DNA of 64,000 bases, taken from CAWCWK01 sp963842125 (GTDB lineage Bacteria > Pseudomonadota > Alphaproteobacteria > Rhizobiales > CAWCWK01). The stretch's first letter is position 1. Each line of letters opens with the position of its first letter. The stretch is from NCBI GenBank assembly GCA_963842125.1, contig CAWJFE010000001.1:496001-560000 (forward strand), given 5' to 3'. The translations under genes were made by a program, and so were the position numbers. The notes under the pieces were generated by a model. That model worked only from the letters and a program-made list of their open reading frames with translations. It searched no databases and was not told the DNA's origin. Below, piece after piece: positions 58,598 to 64,000 of the stretch.

Positions 58598-60012
58598 CCA
58601 TCGCCGCACCCCGCCGCATAGGCGTCGTCGCACTCGCACGCCCGACCTTCGACGTCGCGCTCGCCGAAGAGGTCGCGCAGAGCGCCTTTGCCGCCCTCGA
58701 TGCGACGGGCCACACGCTCATCGGCCCGCGCGATCTCCTCTTCGACGCCGACGCGGCGCGCACCGCGCTCGAGACGCTGGCGGGGGAGGCGATCGATGCC
58801 CTCGTCATTCTCCAGGTCACTTTCACCGACGCGACGATGACGGCTGAGTTCGCCCGCGCCATCGATGCCCCGCTCCTCGTCTGGGCCTTCCCCGAAGCCC
58901 GTACCGGCGGTCGGCTGCGGCTCAATTCGTTCTGCGGCCTCAACCTCGCCGCTCACGCCCTCGGGCTCATCGGGCGCGATCCGGCCTGGCTCCACGCCGC
59001 GCCGGCCGATGCCGATCTCGGACCCGCCATCGAGGCCGCGATCGCCGGCACGCATCCCACACCGCCCGGCACGCTGCGGCGCGGTATCGCGGACGATGTC
59101 GGCGAGCGGATCGCCACGCGGCTGACGGGTGCCCGGATCGGCCTCGTCGGGCGCCATCCCGACGGTTTCGACACCTGCCGCTTCGACGATGACGACCTGA
59201 TGCAGCGCTTCGGCGCCGAGGTGCCGCGCGCCCGGCTCGACACGCTCTTTCGCAACGCCGCCAAGGTGACGCCGGAGCGGGCGGCGCAAGTGAGGGCCCG
59301 CGTCGATGCGGGGGTGGAGGGCGCCGATGCCGTCGATCAGGAAGAGCTCGACCGCTCCTGCCGCCTCTTCGCCTCGCTCCAGGACGTGATCGAGTCGAAA
59401 TCGCTCGACGCGCTCGCCGTGCGCTGCTGGCCCGAGACCTTCACCGACTATGGCTGCGCCGCCTGCGGCCCGATGGCGATGCTGACGCAGGACGGCGTGC
59501 CGGCCGCCTGCGAGGCCGACGTCTGGGGCGCGATCACCTCGCTGATGATGACGGAGGCGGCCGACGGCCCTGCCTTCCTCGTCGACGTGGTCGATCTCGA
59601 CGACGAGACCGATACCGGCGTCGTCTGGCATTGCGGCCTCGCGCCGCTGGAGATGGCCGATCCGGAGTTCGCGCCGCGCGCCGACCTCCACTCCAACCGG
59701 AAGATGCCGCTTCTCCACGCCTTTCCCTTGAAGCCCGGCCGGATCACGCTCGCCCGCCTCAGCCAGTCGCGCGACGACCCGAAACTCGTGCTGATGGGCG
59801 GCGAGGTGGTGCGCGCCTCGGGCGATGCGCCGGCGATGAGCTTTTCGGGCACGTCGGGCATCGTGCGCTTCGATGTGGGCGCCAAAGGCGCGCGCGAGGC
59901 GATCCTCGGCCATGCGCTCGAGCATCACGTCTCGATCGTCTACGGCGACATCCGCCCGGCCCTGCGCGCGGCTGCTGCCGCGCTCGACATGGCCGTCCTC
60001 GACATCGCATGA
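58594..60012 (+). CDS. L-fucose/arabinose isomerase-like sugar isomerase
   Basis: A 472-residue protein of the fucose/arabinose isomerase fold. N-terminal Rossmann-like domain (IGVVALARPTFDVALAEEVA), middle domain with RCWPETFTDYGCAACGPMAM (metal Glu) and ACEADVWGAITSLMMTEAA (Glu-x-Asp metal site), and a C-terminal domain with LHSNRKMPLLHAFPLKPG. Converts an aldose to a ketose; feeds the kinase and aldolase of the same operon. Overlaps the GNAT gene by ATGA. A reported sulfoquinovose isomerase (SqvD) also differs from YihS, but I cannot verify homology here. Confidence 0.87.
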   Translation: MTIAAPRRIGVVALARPTFDVALAEEVAQSAFAALDATGHTLIGPRDLLFDADAARTALETLAGEAIDALVILQVTFTDATMTAEFARAIDAPLLVWAFPEARTGGRLRLNSFCGLNLAAHALGLIGRDPAWLHAAPADADLGPAIEAAIAGTHPTPPGTLRRGIADDVGERIATRLTGARIGLVGRHPDGFDTCRFDDDDLMQRFGAEVPRARLDTLFRNAAKVTPERAAQVRARVDAGVEGADAVDQEELDRSCRLFASLQDVIESKSLDALAVRCWPETFTDYGCAACGPMAMLTQDGVPAACEADVWGAITSLMMTEAADGPAFLVDVVDLDDETDTGVVWHCGLAPLEMADPEFAPRADLHSNRKMPLLHAFPLKPGRITLARLSQSRDDPKLVLMGGEVVRASGDAPAMSFSGTSGIVRFDVGAKGAREAILGHALEHHVSIVYGDIRPALRAAAAALDMAVLDIA

Positions 60013-60032
60013 TCCGGCCCGGTGGTGGAGAC

Positions 60033-60209
60033 ATGAAGACCAAGCCCAACATCATCATCGTCGGCGCGATCATCTTCGTCCTCATGTGGGGCGGGCTGAG
60101 CGTGCTGCCCCCGCTCGGCACGTTCGGGCTCGCGCTTCTCGGCCTCTCCAGCGCGGCCATCGCCTACGCGGCGGCCTATGCGATCGCGCGCCGGCGAGGC
60201 CGTCCGTGA
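60033..60209 (+). CDS. Short two-helix membrane protein
   Basis: A 58-residue protein with two hydrophobic helices (IIIVGAIIFVLMWGGLSVL and FGLALLGLSSAAIAYAAAYA) and a basic C-terminus. Start ATG at 60033 after GGTGGAG; a start at 60009 overlapping the isomerase stop is also possible. Overlaps the glycosidase GTG. Function unknown. Confidence 0.65.
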   Translation: MKTKPNIIIVGAIIFVLMWGGLSVLPPLGTFGLALLGLSSAAIAYAAAYAIARRRGRP

Positions 60210-62386
60210 ACGGTCCGGGCGCGCCGGAGAGCCCCGTGCCGACGGCCCAGCCGCTCGCCCCGCCCCTCCCCCATGATCGCTCGCAGACGCTGGCCGTGCC
60301 CCGCATGGACAGCGTCTTCGACATGCTCAATCCGGACTGGTCGCGCTACCCGGCCGTGCGCGTCACGGGGCCGGCCGTGCAGGACGGGGCGCGGGTGCAT
60401 GTCCCCACCGATGCCGGACGGTTGACGATCGCGCCGCTGCCCGATGGCGTCCGCCTCACCCTAGGCGGCGAGGGCCAGCCCGATTACGGCATCCTCGCCG
60501 ATGTTCCCTGGTCGCCCGTCAGCCAGATCGTCGAGGAAGAGGGCGCGACGCGCATCGCCTGGGGCCTCTACACGCTCACCATCCGCCACGCGCCCTTCGC
60601 GCTCGACTTTCGCCGCTGGGACCGCCCGATCCTCTCGTCGGCGACCGACGCCCATTTCGTGCGCGAGTTTCGCCTGCCGCCCCTCGCCCGCGTACCGACG
60701 CCGACGGGCGAGGGCTGGTTCGTCTCTCTTGGCCTCGGCTCGCACGACGCGGTCTACGGGCTCGGCGAGAAATGGGGCGCGCTCGACCGGCGCGGCCAGC
60801 TCGTCCATTCCTACACCTACGATGCGCTCGGCGTGAACGCGGAGCGCTCCTACAAGAACGCGCCCTTCGCCTGGTCGCCCGCGGGCTGGGGCGTCTTCGT
60901 CCACACGCCCGCCCCGGTTCACCACGGCGTCGGCTTCGCCCAGTGGTCGCACCGCTCCTACGGCATCGTGCTCGAGGACGAGGGGCTCGACCTCTTCCTC
61001 CTCGCCGGCGATACGGGCGCCGAGGTGATCGAGCGCTATACCGCCCTCACGGGGCGCATGCCGATGCCGCCCGCCTGGTCGATGGGCACGATCCTCTCAC
61101 GCGCCTACTACCGCACGGCCGACGAATTCCTCGCCGCCGCCCGCGAGGCGCGCGACCGGGGCCTGCCCTGCGATACGATCACGCTCGACGGGCGCGCCTG
61201 GCTCGACACCCGCACCCGCTTCGCCTTCGAATGGGACGCGTCGCGCTACCCCGACCCCAAGGCCGTGCTCGACGAGGTCCACGCGCTCGGCTTCAAGGTC
61301 TGCGTCTGGGAATACCCCCTCGTCTCGGTCGAGCATCCCTTGTTTGCCGAGATGTCGGCCAAGGGCTGGCTCCTCAAAGATGGCGAGACCGGCGATACGC
61401 TGCGCTATGTCTGGGACAAGGAACCGTTCGGCGCCGTCCTGACGCCGCTCCCCGACAGCGGCATCGTCGATTTCACGCACCCCGATGCCTACGCCTTCTG
61501 GCGCGACAGCCACGAGGCGCTCCTCGCCGTCGGCGTCGACATGATCAAGACCGATTTCGGAGAGCAGGTCGGCGACAACGCCGTCGCGCACAATGGCGAC
61601 ACCGGGCGGCGGCTGCACAACGTCTATCCGCTTCTCTACAACGCTTGCGTCTTCGAGGCGATGGAGCGCCATGCGCCCGATGGCGGTTTTCTCTTCGGAC
61701 GCGCGGGCTGGGCGGGCAGCCAGCGTTACCCGGCGCAGTGGGGCGGCGATCCGCAGGCCGACTGGGAGGGGCTGGCCGCGAGCATCCGGGGCGGCTTGTC
61801 CTGGGGCGCGTCGGGCGCGCCCTGCTACGCGACCGACATTGGCGGCTTCTACGCCGACAATCGCGACCCCGAACTCTTCGTGCGCTGGACGCAGGCGGCG
61901 ATCTTCTCGTCCCACATCCGCTTTCACGGCATCGGCACGCGCGAGCCCTGGTCCTACGGGCCGCAGGCCGAGGCCGCCGTCAGGGCGGCGCTCGCGCTGC
62001 GCTATCGTCTGCTGCCCTATCTCTGGAAGACGCTCGCCGAGGCACACGAGACGGGCCTGCCCGTGCAGCGCCTGATGGCGCTGGCCTTCCCCGATACGCC
62101 GCCGGCCTGGGCCTTCGAGACGCAGTTTCTCTTCGGCGACGACCTCCTCGTCGTTCCGGCGACCGAGCCCGGCGGCAAGGTTCGCTTCTACCTGCCCGAG
62201 GGGCGCTGGCACGACTGGGCGACGGGCGATGTGCTGGAAGGAGGCGGGCGGGTCTACCAACGCCGGCTCCTCCTCGACGAGATCGCTCTCTTCGCGAGGG
62301 ACGGCGCCGCCATCCCCCTCGGCCCGGAGACCGACCGGATCGGCGACACCGTGCCCGAGACCGCCGAGATCCGCCGCTTCGGCTGA
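60206..62386 (+). CDS. GH31 family glycosidase (alpha-xylosidase/alpha-glucosidase-like)
   Basis: A 726-residue retaining alpha-glycosidase of family 31, without signal peptide, so intracellular. Nucleophile Asp in MIKTDFGEQVGDN and acid/base Asp in FGRAGWAGSQ-type region with QWGGDPQADWEGL; also DTITLDGRAWLDTRTRFAF and FRF/DIGGFYADNRDPELF. Overall closest in layout to YicI alpha-xylosidase. The sulfoquinovosidase motif is incomplete: the Arg position is conserved (DTR), but the expected Trp and Tyr are Phe (AFEW region and DIGGF). GTG start overlaps the small membrane protein; ATG at 60305 (MDSVFDML) is an alternative. Confidence 0.92.
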   Translation: MNGPGAPESPVPTAQPLAPPLPHDRSQTLAVPRMDSVFDMLNPDWSRYPAVRVTGPAVQDGARVHVPTDAGRLTIAPLPDGVRLTLGGEGQPDYGILADVPWSPVSQIVEEEGATRIAWGLYTLTIRHAPFALDFRRWDRPILSSATDAHFVREFRLPPLARVPTPTGEGWFVSLGLGSHDAVYGLGEKWGALDRRGQLVHSYTYDALGVNAERSYKNAPFAWSPAGWGVFVHTPAPVHHGVGFAQWSHRSYGIVLEDEGLDLFLLAGDTGAEVIERYTALTGRMPMPPAWSMGTILSRAYYRTADEFLAAAREARDRGLPCDTITLDGRAWLDTRTRFAFEWDASRYPDPKAVLDEVHALGFKVCVWEYPLVSVEHPLFAEMSAKGWLLKDGETGDTLRYVWDKEPFGAVLTPLPDSGIVDFTHPDAYAFWRDSHEALLAVGVDMIKTDFGEQVGDNAVAHNGDTGRRLHNVYPLLYNACVFEAMERHAPDGGFLFGRAGWAGSQRYPAQWGGDPQADWEGLAASIRGGLSWGASGAPCYATDIGGFYADNRDPELFVRWTQAAIFSSHIRFHGIGTREPWSYGPQAEAAVRAALALRYRLLPYLWKTLAEAHETGLPVQRLMALAFPDTPPAWAFETQFLFGDDLLVVPATEPGGKVRFYLPEGRWHDWATGDVLEGGGRVYQRRLLLDEIALFARDGAAIPLGPETDRIGDTVPETAEIRRFG

Positions 62387-62423
62387 GCGGCCGGGGGCCG
62401 CCCGCATCACTCGGTGCGACGCG

Positions 62424-63725
62424 TCATTCGGTGCGGCAGCGCCCTTCGCGGATGCCGCGCGACGAGCAATCGCCATTGGAGAGCCATTGCGGGCCGACCA
62501 CGCGCGGACCACCCTCGCCGGCCGCGTCGGTGCCGGGGGCTTCGACCTCCGCGTTGACGGTGGGTGCCGACGTCGCCGGTTGGGCCGTGGACGGAGCCTC
62601 GACGGACTGGCGCGGCGTCGAGGGCGGTGCCGCGGGCGTCGTGGCCGGGCTCGGCAGCGCGGCCACATCGGCGGGCCGCTGCGTCGGGACGGGCGGCGGC
62701 GTTCGCAGGACGGGACCGATGGGGGCGCCTTCGCTGGAGAGATCGGGACCAGCCTCGAAACGCCCACCCGGCACCGTAGTGTCGAAGCGAGGCGTGGCCG
62801 GAGGGGCTGCCGATTGCAGCGGCGGCAAGGCCTCGGGCAGAACTGGAGGCAGCGGTTCACGCACTACTTCCGGGCTGACTTCGGGCAGAGCCGCGACCGT
62901 GGATCGAGCCGGCGCCTGACCATAGACCGCGAGATCGGCCGGCGAGAGCCGCAACGACTCGCTGCTGGAGAGCGCGCGGGTTCGGCCGTAGACGGCGCGG
63001 CTCTCGGCCGGGCCGAGGGCGGCCGTCTGGCCGGGCGCGATCAGCCCGTCGAGCGGGATGAAGACGAAATGGCGGGGATCGGCCTCGCCGTCCGGCCCGA
63101 GCGGGGCCCAGCCGATCAGACCGGCGCCGATGCGCCAGGCCACGCGGGCCGGGCTCCAGTCGCTCCGCCCGGCGGGCGACCAGATCCAGCCCATATCGGC
63201 ATCGTCGCGCCAGACGCCGGTATGGTCGGTGATGGCCGACCAGGGGTCGGAGCCGCTCCAGACCCAGCCGCGCGCGGCCTCGTAGTCCCAGGCGCCATCC
63301 GTGAAGGGGCGCCAGCCGAGCGCCGCATAGGGTCGCCAGACCGTCTCGCCGCGCAGCACGATGAGTTCGCCGAAATCGAGCAAGGCCTCGAACTGGCCGA
63401 CATCGGAGGGTAGAGCCGGCTCGCCCCAGAGGTTCGGCGCGAGATCGGGAAGGAGGCTGGGTGAGAGGTTCGGCGAGCGCGCGTCGTATTCGTAGAACCG
63501 CTCGCCCTGATAGCGCGGGCTCTCGCCCCAGCCGAGTTCGACCTGCCAGCCGCCTCGATCCGGACCGCGCCGCTCATAGGCGTCCTGCGCATTGGCGAGA
63601 ATGGGAAAGGTACAGGCGAGGCCGAAGACCAGTCCGCCAAGGGCGCTTCGCAGCCGGCGCGCCCGGACATTGGATGACCGAGACCTGAAGACGTCCAAAT
63701 CTCGTTCGGTCCTCTCGATACGCAT
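62424..63725 (-). CDS. Secreted Trp-rich protein, DUF6600-like, with Pro-rich tail
   Basis: A 433-residue exported protein. Signal peptide at 1-45 (RSALGGLVFGLACTFPILANAQ). Residues 60-190 hold aromatic repeats of the DUF6600 type: WRPYAALGWRPFTDGAWDYE, RGWVWSGSDPWSAITDHTG, WIWSPAGRSDWSPARVAWRI. A Pro/Ala/Thr-rich disordered region follows from about 280, and the C-terminus contains a Cys pair (GDCSSRGIREGRCRTE). Probably cell-surface or periplasmic; function unknown. Start chosen at the ATG at 63725 (MRIERTERD). Confidence 0.8.
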   Translation of the reverse strand: MRIERTERDLDVFRSRSSNVRARRLRSALGGLVFGLACTFPILANAQDAYERRGPDRGGWQVELGWGESPRYQGERFYEYDARSPNLSPSLLPDLAPNLWGEPALPSDVGQFEALLDFGELIVLRGETVWRPYAALGWRPFTDGAWDYEAARGWVWSGSDPWSAITDHTGVWRDDADMGWIWSPAGRSDWSPARVAWRIGAGLIGWAPLGPDGEADPRHFVFIPLDGLIAPGQTAALGPAESRAVYGRTRALSSSESLRLSPADLAVYGQAPARSTVAALPEVSPEVVREPLPPVLPEALPPLQSAAPPATPRFDTTVPGGRFEAGPDLSSEGAPIGPVLRTPPPVPTQRPADVAALPSPATTPAAPPSTPRQSVEAPSTAQPATSAPTVNAEVEAPGTDAAGEGGPRVVGPQWLSNGDCSSRGIREGRCRTE

Positions 63726-63869
63726 AGACTGGGCCCTCGCGGCGACGGTTGAACACGCGGCGACACGGGTCCCCGGCCCGATGCGGACCGGGATCGTCGC
63801 CCTCATAGCACATCCTTGACGCGCGAGGGCTGAACCTTGGCTGAACGGGTCGGATCCCGTCCGAGCCCC

Positions 63870-64000
63870 CTAGGCCGCCTCGGCGGGTCGCAGCTCCGAC
63901 TTCGCGGCGGGCGGCGCCTGTCCCCTCAGCCTCGCCAAGGCGGCCGCGCTGTCGACGGCGCCGCCGAAGAGGAAGCCTTGTTGCCAGTCGCAGCCGGCGG
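63870..64000 (-). CDS. EAL-domain (c-di-GMP phosphodiesterase) protein, C-terminal fragment at window edge
   Basis: The minus frame reads AGCDWQQGFLFGGAVDSAAA and ends ELRPAEAA before a TAG (63870-63872). G-C-D-x-x-Q-G-F-L-F-G is the characteristic final strand of EAL domains. The rest of the gene lies beyond the window. Confidence 0.8.
   Translation of the reverse strand, partial: AGCDWQQGFLFGGAVDSAAALARLRGQAPPAAKSELRPAEAA

Noticed and set aside
60206..62386. Confident call of sulfoquinovosidase
   Set aside because: Only one of the diagnostic substrate residues is visible; overall layout is closer to YicI-type alpha-xylosidases.

Overview
The window is high-GC alphaproteobacterial chromosome, most likely Hyphomicrobiales (Rhizobiales). 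This rests on a Fur protein of the alphaproteobacterial type, abundant TRAP and TTT tripartite transporters, a SitABCD importer, intergenic palindromes with TAGAGC ends like those common in rhizobial genomes, and a CtrA-like site. I cannot name a genus. Almost all DNA is coding, many genes overlap by ATGA, GTGA or TGATG, and there are no phage modules, rRNAs or CRISPR arrays.

Layout. 0-2.5 kb: 3' end of purA and a membrane-anchored protein of unknown role. 2.6-2.9 kb: two palindromic repeat elements. 2.9-6.6 kb, minus strand: YkvA-like protein, thpR, and a three-gene lipid operon (CDP-alcohol phosphatidyltransferase-like, PlsC-like, CdsA-like). 6.8-15.1 kb: aldo/keto reductase, a 23-bp tandem repeat array, CBS protein, rhomboid protease, PAS protein, two-domain PilZ protein, rimM, a GNAT plus SnoaL-like pair and an Lrp regulator. 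15.2-21.2 kb: tRNA-Pro(GGG), fur with an internally deleted IS directly upstream of it, then a more accessory stretch (LysE exporter, hydrolase remnant, LysR, methyltransferase, two small membrane proteins, start-less GNAT).

21.2-28.9 kb: catabolic cluster of RraA-like aldolase and GntR (minus) divergent from a carbohydrate-type ABC importer, cupin protein and HpcH/HpaI aldolase (plus). TNGTNNNACNA-type GntR half-sites lie between them. 29.0-39.3 kb: second GntR cluster, with a ThDP-dependent enzyme (probable 5' frameshift) and GntR on minus, and a beta-hydroxyacid dehydrogenase, TRAP transporter, NIPSNAP protein and TctCBA transporter on plus; a perfect 17-bp palindrome sits in the divergent region. 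39.3-44.9 kb: TRAP transporter plus D-aminoacylase operon divergent from LysR. 45.0-48.5 kb: sitABCD with a Fur/Mur-like box. 48.6-52.9 kb: UDP-xylose synthase, a Wzz/tyrosine-kinase-like protein with a broken Walker A, and adenine deaminase. 53.1-62.4 kb: tightly packed operon holding a GH31 glycosidase, aldose epimerase, sugar isomerase, PfkB kinase and LacD/YihT-like class I aldolase, a complete glycosidase-to-triose route for an unidentified sugar. 62.4-64 kb: secreted Trp-rich DUF6600-like protein and the C-terminus of an EAL-domain protein.

The main theme is scavenging: five importers, each next to its own regulator or catabolic enzymes. The best candidates for an undescribed system are the isomerase/kinase/aldolase/GH31 operon and the 29-39 kb cluster that pairs a ThDP enzyme and an atypical beta-hydroxyacid dehydrogenase with two different tripartite importers.
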